64,000 nt of DNA, taken from the NCBI RefSeq assembly GCF_002878395.1, contig NC_061118.1, positions 86,334,300-86,398,299 of the forward strand. The letters run 5' to 3'. Below the pieces are notes generated by a model that did no database searches, was not told the origin of the DNA, and saw only the letters and a list, made by a program, of their open reading frames with translations. The translations under genes were made by a program, and so were the position numbers. This DNA comes from Capsicum annuum (lineage: Eukaryota; Streptophyta; Magnoliopsida; Solanales; Solanaceae). This document shows positions 46,742 to 58,688 of this stretch, piece after piece. How positions within the stretch are numbered: the first letter of the stretch is position 1; each line of letters begins with the position of its first letter.

Positions 46742-47110
46742 CCTTAGGGCATTGATTTATGAAAGAATTCAATGGAAAGGTGAAGTTTATCCAAGAGTGT
46801 TACTTAATGACCTAGAGTATGCAAAAGAGTTATGTAGATCAAAAGGTTTGAGACATAGAATTTGTATAAGATGGAAAGGTTTTATTCAAGGTGTCAGATA
46901 TTAAGAGTTTCATAAGGTTTGGAAAGATGGATAATATTATCCTAAATTCAAGAATAGGTAATTGCTACTTTAAATAGATAGATCCTAAAGTTGATGTCCC
47001 AGAAGACATTATCTGTGTAGGTGCAATTGAAAATCTTTAGGTGAATAAGGAAAATTAGGAGAGTAAGATAAGCATGCATAGCAAGTGGCCCTAATATTTT
47101 AAGATTTTAG
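46742..47110 (+). pseudogene. Element H integrase C-terminus (after G)
   Basis: Continues the reading left at 36306: GIDL, then KFIQE-type and DGKVLFKVSDIKSFIRFGK (about 46868-46930), comparable to the EKVLLKVSPMKGVMRFGKKGKLSPRY region of gypsy integrases. Near 46980-47090 a DPKVDVPEDIICVGA block and a KISMHSKWP end correspond to the polyprotein tail. Several stops and frame changes. Confidence 0.68.
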
Positions 47111-47164
47111 ATATATTCTATATCTATATGTTTGTGGATAAATAATTACTTTAGAAGTGGATCA

Positions 47165-47700
47165 TGTAACAACCTCCAAGTTTTCATAGGATTTTTGCTT
47201 ATTTTTCCTTATTCGATCCTCTCCTTACTTTGAGATATTATTTTTGACATTTTGAGATAAATGTCTTGATTTTTAAGGTGTTTGGAATGCTTTAGGAGGA
47301 GTTAGAGATTTTTTAGAGGGTTAGATATGGGAGAGTTAGACAAAGTCAATGTTTGAGCTTAGGATGGGCAATTCTTAGTTTCAATGATTCTACTAGGTCG
47401 GTTGGTGTTTTATGATTTAGTGATGGTTTCTAAAGGTTTCAATGCTTTTGGGAGATATTTAGACCATTGGATGAAAAATTTATGTTCTGATGTTTGGAGT
47501 TGACCTTGGTCATTATTTGGTTAATATTACTATTAACAAAAAAATAAAGATTCCATAAGATCTTGAAAATGTTTTTTGATTGATGTTCACTATTGGTTAT
47601 GTCTATAGGGTTTTGTATGTCGTTTAGGTATGAAAACTACATCCTAAGAATAGCCTAATTTTCTAGTGTCTGTGTAAGTGTGATAATGCAAACCAAAAAT
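47165..47700 (+). repeat. Element H 3' LTR remnant
   Basis: TGTAACAACCTCCAAGTTTTC at 47165 follows GTGGATAAATAATTACTTTAG, which matches the usual block before a gypsy 3' LTR (GAGGACGAAT..). The LTR-like sequence fades near 47700 without a recognisable end, so it is truncated or fused to the next fragment. Confidence 0.5.
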
Positions 47701-47719
47701 GTTGTTGGCTCTAATCCAT

Positions 47720-48179
47720 GTGTACTTGGAGTAAGATAGTGCTAAAGTGTTTTGACCCTTGGAGTATGATAGATTTGACTTTGCATAATAGTGCTCGGTG
47801 TGACAGCTCTACTTGTAACTCCGGATAGTTCATTGACTAGATATAGAGTTCAACCTCTAGAGTAGGTACTAATTCATGGTTTTTTTGACTCCTCAACCTT
47901 GACAACTGCAATAATGGCTACACATATGGATGCTTTTATAATTTAACTTATTGCTCTGCTAGATTTTGCTAGGTTGGTGATTTTAGTTAAGGAATAAAAG
48001 ACAATTGACAGGTTTGCCAAAATAGGTCCTCCAAGATTTATTGGTCTACCTAAGAAGGATGTTTATGAGTTTTTGGTGAGTTGTCATGAGATATTACTTA
48101 CCCTTGGTTTGGTTGATTCTAATGGTCTGGACTATACTACTTTTCATATTATAGGGGTAACGAAGTAGTGGTGGAGGTC
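47720..48179 (+). pseudogene. gag: Second gag fragment of the H family, cut by J
   Basis: GTTCATTGACTAG and GTTCAACCTCTAGAGTAGGTACT match the pre-gag block of H at 11040-11090. FAKIGPPRFIGLPKKDVYEFLVSC, then LGLVDSNGLDYTTF (about 48010-48140), is the same capsid core as at 11220-11355. The fragment ends abruptly at 48179 where the LTR of J begins. Confidence 0.75.
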
Positions 48180-48724
48180 TGTAATGATTTGAATTTTGAT
48201 AAAATATGTGAAATATGTGTTTCTATGTGATTTGACCATATTATCCCTCCCCGTGGTTGTGTTGTGGTATTTCTTGGGTGTGGGGATGATTGGTATGGTT
48301 TCTGATGCATTTTGATGCCATTTATGTGATATTATGGTTTTTAGTGACTTCAAGAGCCGTATAGTTAACTTCAGTCAACATCTTTTGATCTATGTGGAGA
48401 TGCCAAAACGGACTTTGCCAGCAGATTTAAAACGTCAATTTTAAAGTGGTAACATGGTTGGTGTGGTTTTATGGCTTTTAAATCTCATTTCGACCCTCTG
48501 TTTGAAAAGTTGTGATTTTGGTCTTTTGGGGTCAACTTTGTGAAAGTGACATTATTTTGAAAATCTGATATCGCCATAGAGTTCAAAGCATCGAATTTGA
48601 TAGGGTAGTATAGTTCATTTGAATTGATGAGATTCCAAATGAATCTCGAAGGGCCCATGAAGACTTTGAATGCACTAAGTCCCTAACTGGTGCACCACTC
48701 AGCTGGTGCACCTACAATTGAGAT

Positions 48725-48850
48725 GCTCTTATTGAGATTGCGATTAGGCCTACAGACATATATCGCGATCATGACACTTAGTTTGCGATTGTGATATCCT
48801 TGTCAGCCAGATACCGCGACCACAACACCTAGTCTGCAATTGCGATGCCT
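48725..48850. promoter_or_regulatory. CpG-containing GCGATTG-rich cluster upstream of J TATA box
   Basis: Repeated GCGATT/GCAATTGCGATG-type words and TATCGCGATCATGA in about 125 bp, ending just before the TATA box. The 3' LTR has the same block, decayed, at about 56605-56750. Confidence 0.5.
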
Positions 48851-48853
48851 GGT

Positions 48854-48863
48854 TATATAAATA
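48854..48863 (+). promoter_or_regulatory. TATA box of J 5' LTR
   Basis: TATATAAATA, about 0.67 kb into the LTR. Conserved as TATATAAGTA at 56751-56760 in the 3' LTR. Confidence 0.6.
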
Positions 48864-50990
48864 CTTCGTTTTGCCATTTTTGAGACTTGGAGCTTAGGGT
48901 TTTAGCTATTTATTCAACCTCTAAGCTTGGGTAAGCTCCATAACACCTATTTCAATTATTTTCATCAATCTAATTATCAATTTCTAGACCCCATTATGCG
49001 GGAATACACTAGGTATGCTCACACAATCTTTATTATTAATTTCTTATTTTGAACTAGGATTAAAGAATGGTTTGGGTATTTTGGCCCGTTTGGCCTAAAA
49101 ATTGTATTTCTTCAATTTAAACCCCAATTTCAAACCTTTTTCACTCGGATGAGTTTTTAACCTCATAATTATCAGTTTCCCTCAATTTCATCTTCAAAAC
49201 AACTTCGAGTCTTGATTTTAAAATAGATCTTGGGGATTTTATCTAGTAAAATTTAAAAATAGTTTTTATTCTATTTGAACCTCATTGTTAACTCAGTTTT
49301 TTCTTGGGTTTTCAACTGTAGACTCCTAACAATATGGGGAACTTTTTGATACTAAGTTACGATTTTACCTTTCTTTGTTGAAAGTCTATTTTGGGGGTAG
49401 TTTCAACACCAACTTAAAAATAGATAATATGAGCATCGTTGGCTTTCTTCTGACTCGTAGATTCTATATTTTTATGTTTTAGTTGATTATGTGTCTATTC
49501 ATGAGGAGTAAGGCTTGGGGATTGAAGTGTTGCCGATCGGTTTACAACCTTTGAGGTAGGTTATGTCTTAACTTCTTTTAGACTGGGATGGGCAGCTAAT
49601 TTTGATACAAAATCATGTTAGGGGTATGGGAATTAATTAGGAATAATGGCTTTCGTATTGTGATATGCTCGTGTGGGGGCTAATATATGATGTATTTGGT
49701 AGTTTTCGGATATTATAAGCTATGTGTGATAGTGTGGAGTCCTATGTAATGTTGATATCCTATATGTATGAAAATAATTGTATTTTTTGATGGATAGCCT
49801 ATTGTTGTATCAATTGTGTACTGTGATGTGTTCATACTATACTGACGTATAAATCATCTTTGTTTTCATAGATAGTTTGGAAATACTAAATGGATATTTT
49901 GCTCACTTGGTTGGTATATTGGTTGGATATATAAATACTCATTATGGTTGGTTATGAGCATTACATCCTCATTTGATTTACATTCATGAAATATTGGTAC
50001 CACTGTAGAAATATTAGAAACACTGACTTTTCTAATAGAAAATATGAAATCTTATAGAGACCCTCCCCTAAGGATGTGTTGAGGAAGAGATAAGGATATG
50101 GATTGCATATGAGTTGATGATCCCCCCATTGGTTCTATATCTTAATGCTTTAGCTCCATAACTGTATATAGAGACTATGTTATAGTCTCGGAGGTGGTGC
50201 GACAACCTCATGCATTATATCATCATAATCATCATTCTTATTGTATTTACTTTATTATGTTTGTGACGTAATTATATATTCTGTTTGACTTATTACCTAT
50301 CCATTATTCTATCTTTCCTTACTTGTACTTGATACTCTCATATATGTTTTTCTCTTCTTTTCTTTACTTATATGTGGTATATATATATACTTGTATTCCT
50401 TTCTAGTTTTTTTCTGTGTTAATATGGATATTATAGAACTGTTAGTGCACGCAGCATGGGCACCATGGTGGTACATTTTTGATAGCAAGTGATATGCCCT
50501 TAGTGCATATTTTTTATGCCTTATTATTTACTTTGCTTAGCCGACTTATGATACCTACTAAGTACAAGTGGACTGTACTCACTCTTACATCACCCATTCA
50601 ACGCAGGTCCTAGTTTGAATGCTCCACACGGTGATTGATTCGAGAATCTTTAGAGTTATTCAAGGTAGTGTTTTGACTTTTATATGTCTGGAGACCTCTT
50701 TTATATTTCTATATTAGACTATGTCTTTACTAGTACTCTGAGACAGAGGTTGTTCCTATTGGACTTTCTAATGTATTTGCTTCATGGGTTGTATTAGTAA
50801 TTCTTCCACTATGACACTAGGTTTTGATGAGTTTGGCATGGTATCCTTAAGTTTATATTTTCGCTATTATTATATTAATATGGTTTGGCTTTGTTCTAGG
50901 ATCTTATCCTTGGGCTTGTAAAAGCCTTACTTCTCAACGTTTGCCTCGATAAGTACCATCACGACCCTTGGATTTTTAGGTCATGATAAA

Positions 50991-51004
50991 TTGGTATTAG
51001 AGCC
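50991..51004 (+). other. Primer binding site of J
   Basis: TTGGTATTAGAGCC, one change from the tRNA-Met complement, two bases after the LTR. Confidence 0.88.
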
Positions 51005-51193
51005 AGGTTCATTGGTTTTAATGGTGTAAGAACAGGATGTCTAATAGAGCCTCGTAGATTGATACATAGACATCCATATCAATCTTAAGAGGTTAGAGGA
51101 TCCTTTAGGAATTTCTCTTATTTTGTTCCTTATCGGATGGATTTTTTTATACCTTGTGTTTTAAGTCATATTTCACTCTTTCTTGTACAAATA
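51005..51193 (+). other. Leader of J
   Basis: Non-coding; ends in TTTCACTCTTTCTTGTAC before the gag ATG. Differs from the leaders of the A/E/G group. Confidence 0.6.
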
Positions 51194-52640
51194 ATGATGA
51201 CTAGGTCTCATCAGGTTTGAGATGCAATGCCTCTATCCATGGAGATAGACCAGTCTAGAAAGGAAATTATGAGTCGTGGATGGACTCGAGATAGTGAATG
51301 GGCATGCGGATATGCCCCATCTAGGAGTAGTGAAAGGGGGCTTTCCCCTAAGTATCGTGTTGAGCATGTTCGAGGTGTGGGTACTACTTCAGTTCTATCG
51401 AGTTCTTCTATCCCAATCTTAGTGAGGTTGTTGGTTCAGTTGTGAACTATTTTAGAGGGTGCTCCTTTGAATATGCTTGGCGTTTTTCCGGTCTCTAGTG
51501 TGGATCCTCCAATTATACCTACTTCTACTCTTGTTACTTCTCAGACCTGAGTACTATTACAATTTTAGTGTTGGCATCTGAGTATGGTATTTCAAGGTTA
51601 GTTCAGCCTTCATCTATATTACCTACCAGATGGGATCTCAGCCTGCTAGATTCATCATGCCTCTATTTTCTATGAGTACAATCATGTTTTCTAAGGATCA
51701 AAAGAGGTTTGAGATATTTACTCATTTGGGTCCTCCTAGATTCAGTGGTGCTATGGGCGAGGATGCCTAGGAGTTCTTGATTGATTAATTGTTGGGAAAA
51801 GTTGCATAATTTGGGTTTTCTTGAGTCGCATGGGGTTACTTAAACTACTTACTACTTAAGAGATATTGGTAAAGATTGGTACAGGTTTTTGATTAGCTAC
51901 AAACCCCTCAATTCTCTTGAGATGACATAGAATCAGTTTAGCGATGCCTTTTTAGAGAGAATTATGCCTTATAATTTGAGGTATCGAGTGAGAGATAAGT
52001 TTGATCACCTGAATAGGGCTCTATGATTAATGCAGAGTATGAGCCGTACTTTTATACCTTATTTAGATATTCTTATGCCAGCATTGTGATCGAGTCTGAA
52101 AAGATTTAGAAGTTTGTGAAGGGGTTGGACGTCTTTCTTCAGTTGGCTATATCTTAGATGCATGTATTTGGAGTATCTTTTTGGAGTATAGTGAATCATG
52201 CTAAGATTACTGAGGGTATTCTTTGAGCATCTTAGGGACATGATAAGAAGGTGTCTTTTTTGGTAAGTTCAGAGGCCACACTTCTCAAGGTAGTGATTTT
52301 AGAGGTTCTCTTGGGTATCATGGTAGGCCAATGCAAGTAGCCTTATAGAGTTTGTGTAGTGAGTCTACTGGTCCAGTAATTTAGGGTGATTGTCACAGCC
52401 TATTTGTACCTTATCTAATTGAGCTAGGCTATAGAGGTTTCTTTATGTGTGATGAGATTGGCCATTTGGCCAAGTACTGTCCCCATTATATGGTTAGAGC
52501 TGCTCCTATTTCAACATGAGAGGTAGCGGTTCTACCAGAGGTGCGATCGAAAGAGGTAGTGGAGCCTATGGTGGTGGTCAAGGGGCTACTCAACCAATTG
52601 GCGGTCATGGATAGTGCTATGCTATACTAGTCATATCAGA
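51194..52640 (+). pseudogene. gag: Element J gag pseudogene
   Basis: ATG at 51194 (MMTRSHQV then stop); the next open stretch 51227-51445 is Arg/Ser-rich. The capsid region from about 51700 has GPPRFSGAMGED, TTYYLRDIGKDWYRFLISYKP and similar blocks in two frames. The nucleocapsid knuckle near 52439-52483 reads FFMCDEIGHLAKYC, where the first Cys of CX2CX4HX4C is Phe. Many stops. Confidence 0.8.
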
Positions 52641-53130
52641 GGAAGAGGCTTCTGATGTTGTGATCACAAGTATTGTCCCCATTTGTTTTACATCTGTATC
52701 TATTTTATTTGATCTGGGATCAACTTTCTCCTATGTATCATCATATTGTCCATAGTATTTTAATTTTGTTAGTGAGCTCTTGCTATGAATATTCATGTAT
52801 CTACCCTAGTAGGATTTTTGTAGTTGTAGATCGAGTGTATCGATCCTATATTGTGACGTTTTCTGGGTGTGAGACTGGGCAGATTTTTTTTTCTTTGATA
52901 TGGTTGATTTCGATGTCATCTTGGGTATGGATTGGTTGGATCCTTACCATGCGGTTCTATATTGTTATGCTATAACTGTGAAATTAGCTTTGTTGGATAT
53001 GTCGAGGATATCTTGGAAGGGTGCACTTTATTCAGGTTCAAAAAAGGGTTATATCTTATGTTCAGGCTCGTTGATTTGTTGAGAGAGGATGTTTGTCTTA
53101 CTTGTCTCATATTAGTGATACTATTGTTGT
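52641..53130 (+). pseudogene. Element J protease pseudogene
   Basis: SILFDLGSTFSYVSSYC near 52700-52750 corresponds to the active-site block LFDPGSTYSYVSS, so D-P-G reads D-L-G. MVDFDVILGMDWLDPYHAVLYC (starts 52900) matches the conserved segment preceding RT, followed by SWKGALYSGSKKGY. Frame changes between the two. Confidence 0.85.
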
Positions 53131-54020
53131 TTCACCTCCATCTTTGGATTCTGTTTGTGTTGTCTATGATTTTATGGATATGTTCCCTACAAATTTTCCT
53201 AGTACGCCTTGAGATCGTGATATTGATTATGCCATTGATGTTGAGTTGGGCACCAAGATCATTTCTATTCCACCTTAAAGGATGGCCCCATCCGAGTTGA
53301 AAGAATTGAAGGATCAATTGCGGGAGTTGTTGAATAAGGGATTTATTCGTCCTAGTGTATTATGATGGGCTGTGCCTGTCTTGTTTGTGAAGAAGAATGA
53401 TGGGTCTATTTAGATATATATCAATTATCGGCAGTCGAACAATGTGACAGTAAGAATACATTTCCTCTTCCTCGTATTGATGATTTGTTTGATCATATTC
53501 AGGATATTGCGGTGTTTTTGAAGATTGATTTGAGGCTCGGGTATCACCAATTGAGGATTAAAGCATTGGACATTCTGAAGACAACATTTGGACTAGATAT
53601 GGTCATTATGAATTCTTGGTCATGTCTTTTGGGTTGACGAATATTCCCACCACGTTCATGTAGTTGATGAACTGGGTGTTTTGACTATATCTTGACTCCT
53701 TTGTTATTGTATTTATAGATAATATCTTAGTTTGTTCCAAAATTCAAGCTGATCATGAGGAGCATTTGTGGATTGTGCTTCAGAGGTTGAGGGCTAAGAA
53801 TTGTATGCCAAGTTCTCTAAGTGTGAGTTTTTGTTGAAGTGTATTTCTTTCTTGGGTCATGTTGTGACTAAGGAGTTTATTATGGTTGATCTAGCCAAGA
53901 TTGCAGTGGTTCGTGATTGGACTAGGCTTACTTCTCCTATCGAGATTTAGAGTTTTGTTTGTTTGGCAGTTTATTATGGATATTTTATTGATGGTTTCCT
54001 ATCCATTAAGCTCCACTGAC
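53131..54020 (+). pseudogene. Element J reverse transcriptase pseudogene
   Basis: DIDYAIDVELGTKIISIPP, MAPSELKELKDQLRELL, NKGFIRPSV and PVLFVKKNDGS (53275-53405) begin the domain. KIDLRLGYHQL gives the first catalytic Asp. The catalytic loop at 53712-53735 reads FIDNILV, so the second Asp of FIDD is Asn. [21 protein letters not shown] follows. Frameshifts near 53450, 53600 and 53800. Confidence 0.88.
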
Positions 54021-54700
54021 TAAGTTAACTCAAAAGAAGATTTCCTTTCAGTGGACTGATGCTTGTGAGGTGAGCTTTCAAAAGCTTAAGGATATTTTGA
54101 CTTTATCTCTTTTATTGACTTTGCTCAAGAAGGGCATGTGTTTCACTATCTTTTATGATTCATTAGGTGTAGATGCTGTGTTGATGTAGAAGGGTAAGGT
54201 GATTGCATATGCTTCTTATCAGTTGAAGCCCCATGAGAAGAATTACCCTAGCCCTGATTTGGGGTTGTGCGCTGCTATTTTGCTTTGATGTTGTGGAGAC
54301 ACTACTTGTATGGATCCCATTTTAAGATTTTCTCGGATCATCTTAGCCTTCAGTACTTCTTCACCCAAGGAGATCTTAATATGAGGCAACGTCGTTGGCT
54401 TGAGTTTCTTAAGGATTATGACTTGACTATTCTCTGTTATCTAGGAAAGACTAATGTAGTTGCAGATGCCTTGAGCCAAAAGTCAACTAGCACGGGTTGC
54501 TTGACACATCTTTTGACCCAGGAGAGGCCTTTGGTCTTAGAAGTTAAGTCTTTATCTAACCAGATGGTTAGGTTTGATATTTCAACACCTGGGTGTGTTT
54601 TGGCATTTGTTAAGGCTAGTTCTTCCTTAATGTTGCAAAGTCAAGCTCATCAGTTTAATAATGTTGGATAGAAGTTGATTTGGGAGAAAACGTTGAGTAG
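54021..54700 (+). pseudogene. Element J RNase H pseudogene
   Basis: Weak in its first part (a [18 protein letters not shown] stretch near 54193-54246). The frame 54267-54671 carries [40 protein letters not shown] and [11 protein letters not shown], the standard RNase H end and connection to integrase. Confidence 0.85.
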
Positions 54701-56070
54701 TAAGGCTAAGAAAGCCTCACTTGATTCAGATGGGGTTTTGAGGGTTGGAGGTTAAGTTTGTGTATAGAGCATGGGTTACTAGATCAGATTGATTTTAGAG
54801 GAGGCCCATTATTCCAGGTATTCCATTCATCTAGAAGTGATTAAGATGTATCACAACTTGAGACAACATTATTGTTGGGGTGGTATGAGGAATGATGTAG
54901 CCATTTTTTTTAACTTGTTGCATTTGTTGCTAACAGGTGAAGGCCGAGCATTTGAAACCTGGTGGATTGCTTTAGAGATTACCCATTCCTGAGTGGAAAT
55001 GGGAATGGATCACTTTGGACTTTGTGACCTGATTGCCTCGCATTTTGCATGGTTATGATAATGTTTAGGTTATCATAGATCTATTGACCAAGTCTGCTCA
55101 TTTTATTTCAGTGTAGGTCTCTTTCTGTGCTGAGAGGTTGGCCCGTATCTACATTCATGAGATTGTGTGACTACATAGTATCCCAATGTCTATTATTTCA
55201 GATCAAGGTTCTTTGTTCACATCTCAGTTTTTGAAGACTTTTTAGGATGAGTTGGCTACTCGAGTTGATCTTAGCACTGCTTTTACCCCTAGACGACGGA
55301 CAGTCAGAGCAGACTATCTACGTTTGAAAGGATATGCTCTGCGCTTGTGTGGTGGATTTTGGTGGTCAATGGGTGCAACATCTAGCTTTGGCTGAGTTCC
55401 CATATAATAATAGCTACCATTCCAGTATTGATATGGCTCCTTTTAGGCTTTGTATGGTAGACATTGTCACCCTCTAGTAGGTTGGTTTGAGGTTTCTAAG
55501 GTTAGACCTCAAGGTACAAACTTGTTTCGTGAGTCTTTGGATAAGGTTCAGATCATTCAGGATAGACTTCGAGCATCTCAGAGTAGGCAGAAGTGTTACG
55601 CAGACCATAGACTTTGTGCCTTGAGATTTGGTGTTGGTAATCGTGTTCTCATTTGAGTTTCGCCCATGAAGGGTGTGATGAGGTTTGGGAACTAGGGAAA
55701 GCTTAGCCCCAGGTATATTAGCCCATTATAGATTTTTCAGACTATTGGTGATATGGCTTATAGTTAGATTTTCCCCCAGTCTTTATCAGATGTCCATTTA
55801 GTTTTTTCATGTTTTCATGCTTCGTCTTTACATTCAGAATGATTTACATGTCATTCATTGGGAGTCGGTTTAGTTACATGAGAGGTTGTCTTTTGTTGAG
55901 GAGCCGGTCTCTATTATTGCTAGGGATGTTAGACAGTTGCTCTCTAGAGTTATTTCGGTGGTTAAGTTCTAATGGAAGCATCGACCTATGGATGAGGCTC
56001 CTTGGGAGGTCGAGTCTTATATGCGTAGTTCTTATCCCCATATTTTTTCGGATTAAGGTATTTCTCATGC
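54701..56070 (+). pseudogene. Element J integrase pseudogene
   Basis: Zinc module: ILEEAHYSRYSIHLEVIKMYHNLRQHY (54789 on, two parts). WKWEWITLDFVT gives the first Asp. SIISDQGSLFTSQFL near 55193-55237 gives the second. The third block is frameshifted (FTPRRRTVRADYLRL), so the catalytic Glu is not in frame. VGWFEVSKVRPQGTNLFRESLDKVQ (55450-55656 frame) and a KLSPRYI block follow. About 55800-56070 is the decayed tail. Confidence 0.85.
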
Positions 56071-56110
56071 CTGTAGTTCGAGGACGAACTAGATTTTTAG
56101 TAGTGGATGA
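56071..56110 (+). other. Element J pre-LTR block and worn polypurine tract
   Basis: TTCGAGGACGAACTAG, the block found before gypsy 3' LTRs, then AGTAGTGGATGA in place of a clean purine run. Confidence 0.55.
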
Positions 56111-57975
56111 TTTAACGATTCAAATTTTGATGAAATATATGTTTTTATGTGATTTGACCATTTTACCCACCTCGTGGTTGTAATGTGGTGTTTTTGGGGG
56201 GTGGGGTTGATTCATATGGATTTCGATGCATTTTGGTGCCATTTATGTGATATTGTGCTTTTTAGTGGCTTCGAGAACCTTATCGTTGACTTCAATCAAC
56301 ATCTTTTGATTTGCATGAAGAATGACAGAGTGTACTATGCCAGTAGATCCAAAACATCGATTTTAGGGTGCTAACATGGTTGGTGTGGTATTATGGTTCT
56401 TAAATCTCATTACGATCCTTAATTTGGAAAATTGTGATTTTGGGTTTTGGGAGTCAACTTTGTGAGAACGATGTTTTTTTTTTAAAATGTGATATCGCCA
56501 GCGTCGAATTTGATAGGGCAGCATAGTTCATTTACATTCACGGGATTTGGATGAATCTTGAGGGGCCCGCGGAGACTTGGAATGCACCGAGTTCCTAGGT
56601 TGTGCACCCATGATCGCAATACTCCTCTCACTATTGCTATTGGGCCCTGCAAACATATATCACGATCGTGAAACTTAGTTTACGATCGCAATACCCTTGT
56701 CAGCCAGGTTCCACAATTGCGGCACCTAGTCCATAATTGCGATGCCTAGGTATATAAGTACCTGGGTTTTGCCATTTTTCACCATATTTGAGATTTGGAG
56801 CTTATGGTTCATGATTTTTTGCTATTTCTTCCACTTCTAAGATTGGGTAAGCTCCATAATACCTATTTTAATTATTTTCTTCAATCCTAATCATTTATTT
56901 CTTGTTTTAAACTTGGATTAAAGAATGAAATTTGGGTATTTTGGCCCGTAAGGCCTTAAAATTTATTTCTTTAATTTAAACACCAATTTAAAACCTTTTT
57001 CACTTGTATAAGTTTCTAACCTCATTATTATTAGTTTTTCGTCAATTTCATCTTCAAAACAACTTTGACTCTTTATTTTAAAATGGATTTTGGGGATTTT
57101 ACCCGGTAAAGTTTAAAAAGGAGTTTTTTTGATTTGAACCTCATTTTAAAATCGTTTTCACTTGAATTTTCAACTGCAAACTCCTAAAAATATGGGAACA
57201 TATTTTTGAAACAAAGTTATGATTTTACCCTTCTTTTTCAAAAATCCATTTCTGGGGTCCGTTTCGACCCCGACTTGAAAATAGGTAATATGGGTATTAT
57301 TGGCTATTTTGACGCATAGAATCTATATTTCCATGTTTTAGTTGATTTTAGATTTATTTATAAGGAGTAAGACTTGGGGATTGAAGTGTTGTAGAGCAAT
57401 TTTAGGTCATTGAGGTAGGTTATGACTTAACTTCGTTCAGACAGGATTAGGTAGTTAATTTTGATACAAAATCATGTTAAGGTTGTGGGAACTAATCATG
57501 AAAAATGACTATTTTATTATGTTGTGATTGTGTGGGGGCCTGGAAGTGATTTGTTTGGTAGTTTTGGGATATTATGTGCTATGTGTGATCATGCGGGGTC
57601 TTATGTGATGTTGATAGCCTATATGCATGAAAATAATCATATTTTTCTGATTAAAAGCCTATTGTGGTATCCATTGTATATTGTAATGTGTTCATACTCT
57701 ACTGACATATAAATCATGTTGGTTTTCATGCATGGTTTGAAAATATTGATCAAATATTTGACTCACATGTTTGGTATATTGGTTGGATATGGAAATACTC
57801 ATTGTGGTTGCTTGTGCACATTACATCATCATATCATGTACATTCATGAAACATTGGTACTAATGTGGAAGTACTGGAAACACTGAAAAACATTGGCTTT
57901 TCTAACAAAAAATGTGACATTTTATAAAAACCCTCCCTCATGGATGTGCTGGTGATAAGATATGGATATGGATTA
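56111..57975 (+). repeat. 3' LTR of element J, first part
   Basis: Starts TTTAACGATTCAAATTTTG (TG worn to TT), colinear with 48180-50100. TATA box at 56751. Interrupted at 57975 by element K after GGATTA. Confidence 0.9.
56751..56760 (+). promoter_or_regulatory. TATA box of J 3' LTR
   Basis: TATATAAGTA, counterpart of 48854-48863. Confidence 0.5.
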
Positions 57976-58674
57976 TATATAGCCTAATGGCTATGAACTC
58001 ATGAAAATGGTTACTAAGATGCAAATTCCAGCAACTAAATAAAGAGAAAAAATCACATAGAATGGAGATGAAGAAGAAGAATGCTTGAAATTAAAGGATA
58101 GATAGAAAGATCCTTACTCCTAATCCATGATTAGCACTAGAAGATGTTTCAAAATCTTCAACACACCTCACAAATAAGAGTTCAAAACTTCCTCTCAGGT
58201 GACTCAAAGGAAACACTCTTCCTCAAGTACACCTTTCTTGCCAAATTATCCAAAACAAGTGAAACCCTAACTTCAAATGTTCTTGGACCAATTTTCAGAT
58301 TCTAAGAGCTAAAACTAGAGACTAAAGCTACACTATAAGAGTAATATCCAAATTTCATCAAAGTCTAAGGAAAATACAAGCTAAAGGGTCTATTTATACT
58401 CATTACAACCAAATAACAAAAATGCCCTTAATGAGGGGCTTAGAAAAGGGCTCCTATGGAGTGTTATTTTGGAGTGTAAAAAGTCAATCATGCCTTTAGT
58501 AAAAGACACCTCTTGAGTGTAAGGAACCTCCTCCTTTCTTCACTTGGACAAGGCTTTGTAATGATTCCAAAAGGTCTTCAAGAACTTGCAAATTCGAGAC
58601 TTGATCCTTTGACAATCCGAAGCTTTAACCTTCTACAAGACCTTGTAAACCTTGTACTCTTTATGCTTGTATCA
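57976..58674 (-). repeat. 3' LTR of element K
   Basis: Minus strand starts TGATACAAGCATAAAGAG (58674 downward) and ends near CATTAGGCTATATA. The end has drifted relative to the other LTR (ATTTAGGATATCA), so position 57976 rests on alignment and flanks. TATA counterpart at about 58389-58398. Confidence 0.88.
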
Positions 58675-58688
58675 TCCTCTCCATCGTG
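58675..58688 (-). other. Polypurine tract of K
   Basis: Minus strand CACGATGGAGAGGA adjacent to the 3' LTR, preceded by TTTGAGGACAAATCCTTT. One frame of that stretch reads LNLRTNPF, resembling the conserved last codons of some plant gypsy polyproteins, which links K to gypsy. Confidence 0.75.

Larger units (their letters stand above)
7530..47700 (+). mobile_element. Old Ty3/gypsy element H, host of D and G (about 8 kb of its own sequence)
   Basis: Pieces of one gypsy element can be followed across the insertions: 5' LTR remnant (about 7530-9073), gag (about 10990-12039), protease (35254-35930), integrase (about 36110-36306) and, continuing the same reading, integrase C-terminus (46742-47110), then a 3' LTR start at 47165. 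The integrase reading EVRP on one side of G joins GIDL on the other, and G is flanked by ccttg/cctta, which supports the assignment. Most of RT, RNase H and the integrase core are deleted. Both ends are approximate. Confidence 0.7.
48180..50988 (+). repeat. 5' LTR of element J
   Basis: 2809 bp, starting TGTAATGATTTGAATTTTG and ending GGTCATGATA (worn CA) just before the PBS. Contains a CpG-containing block (48725-48850), a TATA box (48854) and a TACTAAGTACAAGTGGACTG region near 50556 that is conserved in the H LTR. No gene. Confidence 0.9.

Noticed and set aside
50379..50389. TA microsatellite
   Set aside because: Only about five TA units; ordinary for AT-rich LTR sequence.
52673..53300. Hydrophobic open frames in J that look like membrane proteins
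   Set aside because: They overlap the protease and RT start read in other frames with clear motifs (MVDFDVILGMDWL); the hydrophobicity comes from T-rich sequence.
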